Source: a virus
Virus record (IMG/VR): IMGVR_UViG_3300038424_000044
Span: 1-20,107 of that record
DNA length: 20,107 nucleotides
Direction: 5' to 3' (one strand)
The position numbers were made by a program, and so were the translations under genes. The notes beneath the pieces are model-generated. The model made no database searches. It was not told the origin of the DNA and worked only from the letters and a program-made list of their open reading frames with translations. Below, in pieces: positions 14,721-20,041 of this stretch (the stretch's first letter is position 1; each line of letters begins with the position of its first letter).

Positions 14721-15331
14721 TGCTGACTGACATTCAGTATCAGCAGTTGTGGCGATGGGGACAAACCTACATCGACACCCGTTGTATCGAGCGCCGCGAC
14801 AAGGGAAATGAGTTGCCAGGCTTGATTGAAGGAACCAAATACCGCTGGCAAATACTTCCCCGTCGCGGACTTTACGACCCCGAGTTTCTGAAAGTGGTGG
14901 TAGCAATGTTCGAATATCGGATATCTAAAGATATAGGACACACTAATTTTCAAATGGCTGGCGTAGAGTCCGCTGCCGTACCATTACTGATTGGCGCCTC
15001 ATTGATGTTGGGGATCCCAAGCTTTAGCGTCCGAAAAGAGCGGAAAACCTATGGTTTGTTGAACTGGATTGAAGGAACACCGAAACCGGGTGTTCAGGTG
15101 ATGTTGGTGGACGACCTTTGCAACTCACGACGGTCGCTGCGGCACGCATACGACATCTGTTTGGAGCATGGACTGCCGATCTTTAATTACGCATTCGTGC
15201 TAATGAACAAAGTAAACAAGGCAATACATAGCGAGGAAAGACGTAGGACGGATATGTATCTCCCGCCAACGATCAACGTAATATATTTGTATGACCTTGA
15301 TGATTTTAAACTGTCCAACCCAAGTCATTAG
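14720..15331 (+). CDS. Orotate phosphoribosyltransferase-like protein with altered PRPP loop
   Basis: This 203-aa protein follows the type I phosphoribosyltransferase fold in the PyrE order. AGVESAAVPLLIGASLMLG (80-98) corresponds to the hood-adjacent helix. RKERKTYG (105-112) lines up with the RKExKxHG active-site loop of PyrE, keeping Arg105, Lys106 and Lys109 but changing the His to Tyr111. VMLVDD (127-132) is the strand and acidic pair of the PRPP motif. The phosphate loop after it, usually T-x-G-T/G-x, reads CNSRRSL (134-140) and lacks the glycine. The C-terminal strand NVIYLYDLDDF matches the PyrE end. Its ATG overlaps the gpJ-like stop by one base. It may bind a nucleotide or PRPP in an altered way, or be non-catalytic. 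A role in virion structure is unlikely. Confidence 0.75.
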   Translation: MLTDIQYQQLWRWGQTYIDTRCIERRDKGNELPGLIEGTKYRWQILPRRGLYDPEFLKVVVAMFEYRISKDIGHTNFQMAGVESAAVPLLIGASLMLGIPSFSVRKERKTYGLLNWIEGTPKPGVQVMLVDDLCNSRRSLRHAYDICLEHGLPIFNYAFVLMNKVNKAIHSEERRRTDMYLPPTINVIYLYDLDDFKLSNPSH

Positions 15332-15340
15332 GAGTTAACC

Positions 15341-15721
15341 ATGGCTGTTCATATTGTAAAAACCGAATTGTTAATCAACGAGAAACGGGAGCGTATTGTG
15401 TTGATGGACGATTTCGGCAGTTCTCACGATATTTTTGTTCCTGTTTTACTTGGTTCTACGCGGCAGCAAGTCATCCAAGACCATGTCACATTAATGGAAA
15501 ACCACCAAGCGGCGATGGAGACTTACGCCAAAGACAATGGACACGATATTTCTGCTCAAAAGGTCGCAGGAACTGCAAGAAAGCAAAAACTGATCGAGCA
15601 AAACAAACCGCAACCTTTTGTTCCAACGCCTGCGCCCACGCCAATAACTCCAGCTCCCGTCGCTGTCGAGAACCCGGCCCCAGCATCTACACAACCATTA
15701 AGAGGTAGCACCAATGCCTGA
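15341..15721 (+). CDS. Unknown protein with proline/alanine-rich C-terminus
   Basis: This 126-aa protein has a clear ribosome site (AGGAG, seven bases before ATG). Residues 1-40 form a beta-rich start (IVKTELLINEKRERIVLMDD), residues 45-90 a helix with many charged residues, and residues 92-120 a Pro/Ala/Thr-rich linker (PTPAPTPITPAPVAVENPAP). I do not recognise a family. The layout resembles small cytoplasmic or virion-linked proteins with a flexible tail. It overlaps the next gene by eight bases, so it belongs to the same operon as the membrane protein cluster downstream. Confidence 0.6.
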   Translation: MAVHIVKTELLINEKRERIVLMDDFGSSHDIFVPVLLGSTRQQVIQDHVTLMENHQAAMETYAKDNGHDISAQKVAGTARKQKLIEQNKPQPFVPTPAPTPITPAPVAVENPAPASTQPLRGSTNA

Positions 15722-15983
15722 TCTGGAAAGTAAGTCCCCTAAGTGGGTTGACAAGGTGGTTGTGTGGTTCGTCATCGGTATCCTTTCGCTGTTCATCACT
15801 GTAGCGGTTGTCCAGACAAAGGTCGGGGCCGTGGAAAATCGACAAGCAGTGGATGAACAAGATCGGAGACAGAATTTGAATGAGATGGTCACTCATCAAC
15901 AATTTGACCAGTTCGAAAAAGACTTGTACCTGCGCTTAGATCGCATGGAAAAATCCATCGACAGACTTAGTCCCAAGCGCTAA
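15714..15983 (+). CDS. Membrane protein with one TM helix and coiled coil (holin/XhlA-like candidate)
   Basis: This 89-aa protein has one membrane helix at about residues 15-34 (VVVWFVIGILSLFITVAVVQ), preceded by a basic cytoplasmic stretch. A heptad-patterned coiled coil runs from about 36 to 86 (e.g. DQFEKDLYLRLDRMEKSIDRL). The TM-then-coil order fits inner-membrane spanins or haemolysin XhlA-like lysis helpers. Start ATG lies inside the end of the previous gene; the stop overlaps an ATG (TAATG), but the next gene probably starts further on. The lysis role is inferred from position behind the tail genes. Confidence 0.6.
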   Translation: MPDLESKSPKWVDKVVVWFVIGILSLFITVAVVQTKVGAVENRQAVDEQDRRQNLNEMVTHQQFDQFEKDLYLRLDRMEKSIDRLSPKR

Positions 15984-16015
15984 TGCACACTGTGCACAAC
16001 AAAGGAAATTACTAT

Positions 16016-16246
16016 ATGGACCTCACCACCCGATCTGCTGCGATAGCTATCCTGATATTTCTCAGCCTGGTATTCGCCACCGGCCTGGGCTTCGCTTACT
16101 GGCTGGCCTTGGCACTTGAGATCAAAGTCATATTCGGCAGTATGTTGTCCGGCGCTTATTCATCGTTGATGTATGCACTGAATAGCGACAGCGGCGCGCC
16201 TAAACCCAGGTTGGCCGAAGTCCCGGCTGATCCAAAAGTAGTATAA
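16016..16246 (+). CDS. Two-TM small membrane protein (holin candidate)
   Basis: With ATG 16016 the product is 76 aa; this start has AAGGA nine bases upstream. An alternative ATG at 15983 in the same frame adds 11 residues (HTVHNKGNYY) with no good ribosome site. Two hydrophobic segments are seen, residues 8-33 (AAIAILIFLSLVFATGLGFAYW) and about 36-56 (EIKVIFGSMLSGAYSSLMYA), followed by a short charged proline-rich tail. Size, two TM helices and position fit a class II-like holin, but no family-specific motif is present. Confidence 0.6.
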   Translation: MDLTTRSAAIAILIFLSLVFATGLGFAYWLALALEIKVIFGSMLSGAYSSLMYALNSDSGAPKPRLAEVPADPKVV

Positions 16247-16248
16247 CC

Positions 16249-16923
16249 ATGAACTGGGATAACAAGGCATTTCTAGTTGCCGCCTTGGTGACACTTATGC
16301 TGTCCCTAAGCTTTATGTCGGTGTGCTACGGTATGCTGGCACTCTCCGGAAGGAACACAGCCAATACAGCAACCGCCGTGTTGTGGGGAATTGATTGGAC
16401 GGTGAGGGACGTTGATAAAGCCGTCAACATCATGCGCAGCGAGACTCACCACCTAATTCTAGAAGCGGCCCTGACAGCTAAGGCAGCCCGGCAGTCTTCG
16501 GAAAATGAACTAGCGTGGCAGAAGAAAGAACTTCCCATCATCACCAAGAAAGTCAACGCGCTGTTAGACAACGGAAACAAGATAGCGGCGGACGTTGACG
16601 CGACTGTGAAGACGGTCAATGAATCCCTGAAGCCTGTAGTGCCTTTGCTAGAAGCGGCCACCAATGCGACGAAGGAAGTTACTACGGCAGCCCAAACCGC
16701 TAACAAGGTGATCGGCGACCCGAACATTCCTTTGGCTATAAATCATGTGCAGGGTATGACGACTTCGGGCGATAAGATTCTGAAAGATGCTGCGGATTAT
16801 ACACACCAATTCGTGCATCCAGAGCCCGCGCATGGTTGGCACAAAGTAATGCGCATATTTAGTACTGCTGGAGAAGTCGGTCTGAAGATGCTTGAAGCTT
16901 TGTACTATGGTCACGGTATTTAA
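16249..16923 (+). CDS. Membrane-anchored helical protein, unknown (spanin-like candidate)
   Basis: This 224-aa protein has an N-terminal membrane helix at about residues 8-32 (FLVAALVTLMLSLSFMSVCYGM) and then a long helical ectodomain. That region contains repeats of the sort seen in DUF948-like and methyl-accepting-type coiled proteins: KKVNALLDNGNKIAADVDAT, VKTVNESLKPVVPLLEAATN, then GDPNIPLAINHVQGM (about 156-170). It starts two bases after the previous stop. It could be an inner-membrane spanin with an over-long periplasmic coil, or a superinfection protein; the sequence does not decide. No chemoreceptor signalling hairpin is visible. Confidence 0.55.
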   Translation: MNWDNKAFLVAALVTLMLSLSFMSVCYGMLALSGRNTANTATAVLWGIDWTVRDVDKAVNIMRSETHHLILEAALTAKAARQSSENELAWQKKELPIITKKVNALLDNGNKIAADVDATVKTVNESLKPVVPLLEAATNATKEVTTAAQTANKVIGDPNIPLAINHVQGMTTSGDKILKDAADYTHQFVHPEPAHGWHKVMRIFSTAGEVGLKMLEALYYGHGI

Positions 16924-16957
16924 CCACAAACTAAATTAAGAAGTCGATAGGAGAAGT

Positions 16958-17371
16958 ATGTCTCTAGCTACAGAAGAAAAGAAGTTCGTCAGTGTAATGG
17001 AGCTTGTCGGTAAGGACGCCCTGAAGGTTTTAGGCGTCGTGAAAGAGTATCTGCCCGAAGCCGCCGCTTTAGCGTCGGTTCTATTCCCACAGGATGTCGC
17101 AGCCATCACTGGCGTGGTCAACTCCATTGAGTTGGTTCAAAACGCTGTTGTGTTGGTTGAGCAGAAGATGGCAGCCGCAGGAACACCGACTGGTACAGGC
17201 GTTCAGAAGCTTGCCGAAGTGACTGCTTTGGTTGGCCCGGTCGTGACGCAGTTGCTCACCGCTGAGAAGATTCCTTGCGATGCAGCGTTCTTGACGAAGA
17301 TGATCAACGCAGTTGTGGCGATCCTCAACGTTAAGCCCGTCGCGGTTCCGGCACCTGCACCCGCCGCGTAA
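16958..17371 (+). CDS. Unknown helical protein, last gene of the late operon
   Basis: This 137-aa protein has a good ribosome site (AGGAGA) before its ATG. It is almost entirely helical: residues 1-28 are charged, 30-72 amphipathic/hydrophobic (EAAALASVLFPQDVAAITGV), and then comes a segment GTPTGTGVQKLAEVTALVGP (75-95) that I have seen in small proteins of prophage ends. The C-terminus is a Pro/Ala tail (PVAVPAPAPAA). No enzymatic motif. It is followed by a 16-bp palindrome and a strong terminator, so transcription from the tail genes probably ends here. Confidence 0.55.
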   Translation: MSLATEEKKFVSVMELVGKDALKVLGVVKEYLPEAAALASVLFPQDVAAITGVVNSIELVQNAVVLVEQKMAAAGTPTGTGVQKLAEVTALVGPVVTQLLTAEKIPCDAAFLTKMINAVVAILNVKPVAVPAPAPAA

Positions 17372-17382
17372 TGACGTTACTT

Positions 17383-17398
17383 TACTGCACGTGCAGTA
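17383..17398. repeat. 16-bp perfect palindrome
   Basis: TACTGCACGTGCAGTA is a perfect 16-bp palindrome in the 77-base gap between the converging operons, 12 bases before the terminator hairpin. It may be an operator or part of the transcription end; no protein can be assigned. Confidence 0.55.
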
Positions 17399-17410
17399 GA
17401 AACAACAAAA

Positions 17411-17448
17411 GCCCAGGCCAGAGATTGAGTTCTCTGCCTGGGCGTTTT
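17411..17448. terminator. Bidirectional intrinsic terminator between converging operons
   Basis: GCCCAGGC-c-AGAGA (17411-17424) pairs with TCTCTGCCTGGGC (17431-17443): 13 base pairs with a single bulged C and a 6-nt loop. On the + strand it is followed by GTTTTCT; on the minus strand by TTTTGTTGTTTC. Apart from the bulge all pairs are Watson-Crick, so it works on both strands, as expected between the + late operon and the minus accessory operon. Confidence 0.9.
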
Positions 17449-18180
17449 CTAGTCTATTAGCCTGCACGAGGCGCCTTTGGATTTACTTTTGCAGTTTTCC
17501 AAAGCAATGTATTTTACCTTATCCTCCGTAAACCTATCACCATATGCGTACCCACACTGCCCATTATCCGAGATGGCGAATGCCTTAGGCGACGGCGCTT
17601 GATTGAAAATGGTTCGACCAATTTCGCAGCCCTTACTCAACACTAAGGCCGGGTGCGTATTGGCACCAACAGCAATAGGTGTATCAGGATTGACGATGTA
17701 AGCCATAACTTCTGTACCCTTTGGAATCGTAATATCCTTTCCTTTAATCATCAAAAAGAAAGGTGCGGCGGGCCAGAAAACAAGTGCCGAACCAATCACT
17801 GCACCTGTTACGGCTCCCCCATGTCCACCTCCGCTAATCTCCTTGGTTGCTCGCAGAGGTAGTTTGTCGCCGTTTGGCATGCTCACATAGTTGATGGCGA
17901 TTTCAAGTCGTCCTGCACGTCCTGCCCATTTCTTTGGTTCTGCTAGAGTCACCGTGCCCTGTGCCGAAGAACCTTGAGCGATCCTGATTTCACCATTCAA
18001 GACTACATTTTCCAATACCTTGAAATCAATGATATCTCCAGTTTTAGCACTGGCAGAGGAAACGGCTTCAGTGCTTCTAAGCTGGACAGGCGTACCGTCT
18101 GGAATTTGGTGTTTATCTTGCCCCACGGCCAACGTCGCCAGGAACATCAGTGTGAGTACCACCATTGTGATGCGTTTCAA
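17449..18180 (-). CDS. Secreted protein, acidobacterial-type domain plus DUF4189-like end
   Basis: This 243-aa protein uses a TTG start; AAGGAGA lies seven bases upstream and there is no better ATG. Residues 1-21 are a signal peptide (two basic residues, VVLTLMFLATLAVGQ). Residues 26-165 carry a domain I know from many Terriglobia proteins: IPDGTPVQLR, KTGDIIDFKVLE, GTVTLAEPKKWAGRAGRLEI, LRATKEISGGGHGG, a second hydrophobic stretch about 124-146, and GKDITIPKGTEV. Residues 198-243 resemble a DUF4189 end (AISDNGQCGYAYG, ALENC, CRLID) with cysteines 209, 230, 239. It is last in the minus operon, after the 18192 gene. A lysogenic conversion role in the envelope is inferred, not shown. Confidence 0.7.
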   Translation of the reverse strand: MKRITMVVLTLMFLATLAVGQDKHQIPDGTPVQLRSTEAVSSASAKTGDIIDFKVLENVVLNGEIRIAQGSSAQGTVTLAEPKKWAGRAGRLEIAINYVSMPNGDKLPLRATKEISGGGHGGAVTGAVIGSALVFWPAAPFFLMIKGKDITIPKGTEVMAYIVNPDTPIAVGANTHPALVLSKGCEIGRTIFNQAPSPKAFAISDNGQCGYAYGDRFTEDKVKYIALENCKSKSKGASCRLID

Positions 18181-18191
18181 TTGTAATCTCC

Positions 18192-18440
18192 TTACCAGGG
18201 GTTTTTGTCTTGCTTAGCTTCATCAAAGCCAAACCCCGGCTCGACAGCTTCGGATGGAAGTGCCTCTGCTATCTGGGCAATTTCCTTAATGCCGCCATCC
18301 GCCTTGAGTTCCCAAGCCCGAAACTGACGGCAGGCTTCGTTGTCATGGGTGCTTACGGTCAGGACTTCTCCGTAAGCCATTGTGCCGGTTTTTTCTCGGG
18401 CAACTATCGTGCATTCGCAACCGAACGGTGTATAAATCAT
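18192..18440 (-). CDS. Small unknown protein of the accessory operon
   Basis: This 82-aa protein starts at an ATG preceded by GGGGAGGAA. The first half is beta-rich (CECTIVAREKTGTMAYGEVLTV), like a small barrel; the second half is acidic (EIAQIAEALPSEAVEP) and ends NPW. Its ATG overlaps the stop of the gene upstream as ATGA, and its own TAA is part of the TAAGGAG that serves as ribosome site for the secreted protein. I do not recognise a family. Confidence 0.65.
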   Translation of the reverse strand: MIYTPFGCECTIVAREKTGTMAYGEVLTVSTHDNEACRQFRAWELKADGGIKEIAQIAEALPSEAVEPGFGFDEAKQDKNPW

Positions 18441-18622
18441 TTCCTCCCCTTCCTGACGTTGATGGTTTTGACTCCCGCCGTGCGTGCGGCTGTTCTAAAC
18501 TTCTCCGCGGCGCTCGCAGTTTTGAAAAAAAAGGGATATGCACGTTCAACCGTGTGTACAACCTCGATGTGCGTGCATCCCAGTGCCTCAGCGTGGCACC
18601 ACAATTTCCTCACATTTTTCAC
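18437..18622 (-). CDS. Small basic unknown protein of the accessory operon
   Basis: The start at GTG 18622 overlaps the upstream stop as GTGA and has a purine stretch (GGAAAGAG) upstream, giving 61 aa. A longer in-frame version from GTG 18667 (76 aa) would overlap the zinc-protein gene by 49 bases and has no spaced ribosome site. The protein is basic, with HIEVVHTVERAYPFFFKTAS and AAEKFRTAARTAG, and ends in INVRKGRK; one helix flanked by strands is likely. Family unknown. Confidence 0.6.
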   Translation of the reverse strand: MKNVRKLWCHAEALGCTHIEVVHTVERAYPFFFKTASAAEKFRTAARTAGVKTINVRKGRK

Positions 18623-18927
18623 AGCGAACTCTTTCCACCCAGGAAACACAGAACGCGCTTTAACCACCCCCTACGAGTGACAATTCCCCGCATTGCAGCA
18701 CGCAAGATCATCATCTCAGCGGTCGCGTGATTTTCCATCACCGCTGCTAGACGATCGCATGAGCAAATGGAATCGCACTGATCGCAAAATTGATCACCGC
18801 AAGTAAAACAACCGCCTAACTCATCCTCACAACAGGCTCTACCGCAGGATGGGCAGGAAACCGGAGCAGGAAAAGCCAACGTCTTGTTGCTCCCAGACTT
18901 GTAGTCTGGTATTCTTAGACTAGACAT
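18619..18927 (-). CDS. Cysteine-rich zinc-binding protein (zinc ribbon/RING-like)
   Basis: This 102-aa protein has ten cysteines between residues 25 and 57, in CPSCGRACC (25-33), CFTCG (40-44), CDQC (48-51) and CSC (55-57). This density fits two zinc sites, as in a double zinc ribbon or a small RING-like unit. After it comes a helix (AAVMENHATAEMMILRAAM) and a basic end (RRGWLKRVLCFLGG). GGAGA lies nine bases before the ATG. Such proteins often bind nucleic acid or another protein; the partner here is unknown. It sits between a winged-helix protein and two small unknowns in one operon. Confidence 0.6.
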   Translation of the reverse strand: MSSLRIPDYKSGSNKTLAFPAPVSCPSCGRACCEDELGGCFTCGDQFCDQCDSICSCDRLAAVMENHATAEMMILRAAMRGIVTRRGWLKRVLCFLGGKSSL

Positions 18928-18931
18928 GGAA

Positions 18932-19255
18932 TTACGTCTCCAAGTGTGAATTTGCGTAGTGGCTCAAGTCTTCCACTACTCCCAACGACTCTAGAGCTGC
19001 CACAACTCTGACGGATTCGGTATAGCTCAGGCTGAACTTTGCCATTACGTCGTAGCAGGAAGCGAAACCTTGAGCCTTGACGTGGGCAATTTGGGCGCTG
19101 TAAATCTCTCCCATGCGCTCAGTTGGGCAAAGTCGCACGCCGTAAGTCGTCACCATTTCCGGCGCTTCGCCGCGTTCCGTTCGGAGTTGCTCCAAAAGCA
19201 GGTCGATCTTCCGCGTGATTGGGGTGGGTGTATTATAGAAATCAGCCATTTCCAT
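18932..19255 (-). CDS. Winged-helix protein (FtsK gamma-like fold)
   Basis: This 107-aa protein starts at ATG 19255 (AGGAG four bases away) or ATG 19249 (ten bases away); both are plausible. Residues 15-45 form a helix with RKIDLLLEQLRTERGEA. Residues 62-98 show a short winged-helix pattern, SCYDVMAKFSLSYTESVRVV then AALESLGVVED, close in form to the 'S.s.LQrrf.IGY.rAarli..Le..GiV' motif of the FtsK gamma DNA-binding domain. It may be a DNA-binding regulator of the cargo operon or of the prophage. The helix-turn-helix reading is moderate; the target is unknown. Confidence 0.6.
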   Translation of the reverse strand: MEMADFYNTPTPITRKIDLLLEQLRTERGEAPEMVTTYGVRLCPTERMGEIYSAQIAHVKAQGFASCYDVMAKFSLSYTESVRVVAALESLGVVEDLSHYANSHLET

Positions 19256-19289
19256 CTATCTCCTATGATGGGGTATGTTGGTTTGGTTA

Positions 19290-19331
19290 GCGTCCCGTGA
19301 GTGTCTAGCACTTGCGGGACGCGTTTCTGTT
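19290..19331 (+). terminator. Long hairpin with T-rich flank, active form only in + strand RNA
   Basis: GCGTCCCGTGAGTG (19290-19303) pairs with CACTTGCGGGACGC (19309-19322) around the loop TCTAG: 14 pairs including two G-U. The two G-U pairs exist only in + strand RNA; in the minus RNA they become A-C and C-A mismatches. On the + side it is followed by GTTTCTGTTTTATTTC, a fair T-tract, while on the minus side there is no T-tract. It is therefore best read as a + strand terminator lying between two minus genes, possibly shielding the operon from antisense reading. Confidence 0.5.
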
Positions 19332-19772
19332 TTATTTCTTCGGAAATAAGCCTTCCGCCGTTCGCTTGGCAAGCTCGCTCGCTTGCGCACTTTGGTCAAT
19401 AATTGTCTCTACCGTTCCCTTGCAAATCTCGCTCACTAGCGCGCCTTGGTCATTTGCCTCTATATCATCCCATTCAATAGTTACAACCCTGTCCCCGTCG
19501 TCACAAACCGCGAATAGCATGTAAAGTTGTTTTGGAAAAGCATTAGCTATAGGTGTGAGGTAATCGATAAGTTCCTTCGCTGTTAGCTTCGCTGGGTTCC
19601 TTGGCGTCTCGATCACCAACATCTCAGTTTTGGGTGTCATTATTTTTTTCCCTTTCGTTTTTGACCACCTTGCATTGACTGCTTTACGACCAGCCTCTGA
19701 CAACTCTTCCTTGGTTTTTCCCGATACTCTGCGCTTGCCAAGTGCAACGGCAGCGGGGTTTTTCTTAGCCAT
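19332..19772 (-). CDS. First gene of the accessory operon, small protein with basic N-terminus
   Basis: The start is ATG 19772, with GGAGG five bases upstream; a more upstream start at 19805 would lie over the promoter. The 146-aa protein begins with a lysine/arginine-rich segment (residues 2-42) including ALGKRRVSGKTKEELSEAGR and KAVNARW, a pattern also seen in small DNA-associated proteins ('alGrkGG.kra...ls.eerseiarkAa.aRW'). The rest, from about 48 to 146, is a mixed alpha/beta unit with TAKELIDYLTPIANAFP and VVTIEWDDIEAND. I do not recognise the function. Confidence 0.65.
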   Translation of the reverse strand: MAKKNPAAVALGKRRVSGKTKEELSEAGRKAVNARWSKTKGKKIMTPKTEMLVIETPRNPAKLTAKELIDYLTPIANAFPKQLYMLFAVCDDGDRVVTIEWDDIEANDQGALVSEICKGTVETIIDQSAQASELAKRTAEGLFPKK

Positions 19773-19788
19773 AATTACCTCCAATATC

Positions 19789-19818
19789 AATATACGAGCG
19801 GTCATATGCCTTGGTCAA
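19789..19818 (-). promoter_or_regulatory. Sigma70-like promoter of the accessory operon
   Basis: On the minus strand TTGACC (complement of 19813-19818) is followed after 18 bases by TATATT (complement of 19789-19794), both one mismatch from the consensus TTGACA/TATAAT. Transcription would begin about 19782, some ten bases before ATG 19772, right at its GGAGG. It fits expression of the cargo genes from the integrated prophage. Confidence 0.65.
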
Positions 19819-19880
19819 GAGGAAAATAACCTTAGTGGCTGTTTTGGTGGCTGTTGGTTCCATACTATCGTGCGGCTGTG

Positions 19881-19967
19881 TGCAACGGGGTGCAAACGTT
19901 TTATCGTTGTAAACACTGCCAAACAAGCAGGTCTGCAACATTCTGCATTATAGTGCAACTCTGTGCA
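19881..19967. promoter_or_regulatory. TGCA motifs at 10-bp intervals beside the attachment site
   Basis: TGCA occurs at 19881, 19891, 19934, 19944, 19954 and 19964. Two pairs or sets are exactly 10 bp apart, placing the motif on one face of the helix; three copies read TGCAAC. The set lies between the cargo promoter and the tRNA fragment. Integrase arm sites and excisionase sites are usually short direct repeats in this position, so that role is a reasonable inference; no protein is assigned. Confidence 0.5.
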
Positions 19968-19981
19968 GAACCCAGTAAATA

Positions 19982-20041
19982 GGACTTAAAATCCGCAGAC
20001 CCGAAAGGGTTGTGGGGGTTCGATTCCCCCTCCCGGCACCA
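19982..20041 (+). other. Prophage attachment site: 3' part of tRNA-Leu(UAA)
   Basis: The 60 bases contain the tRNA part from the anticodon stem on: GGA-CTTAAAA-TCC (anticodon TAA at 19987-19989), a long variable arm with ACCC-GAAA-GGGT, the T arm GGGGG-TTCGATT-CCCCC (20014-20030), the 3' acceptor strand TCCCGGC, discriminator A and encoded CCA (20039-20041). The bases before 19982 (cccagtaaata) do not match a D arm and no GCCGGGA acceptor strand is found. This is the usual mark left when a phage integrates into the 3' half of a tRNA gene. The complete tRNA should lie at the other prophage end, near the integrase, outside the window. Confidence 0.85.

Noticed and set aside
14621-14953. Open frames on the minus strand with proline-rich products
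   Set aside because: They are the reverse reading of the glycine-rich end of the gpJ-like gene (GGT/GGC codons give proline/threonine); no start signal.
16249-16923. Methyl-accepting chemotaxis-like receptor
   Set aside because: Only the TM helix plus coiled-coil character is shared; there is no conserved signalling hairpin or HAMP domain.
18210-18680. A 156-codon open frame on the + strand over the accessory genes
   Set aside because: It has no ribosome site and lies opposite three minus genes linked by GTGA and ATGA overlaps with good start signals; a chance open frame.
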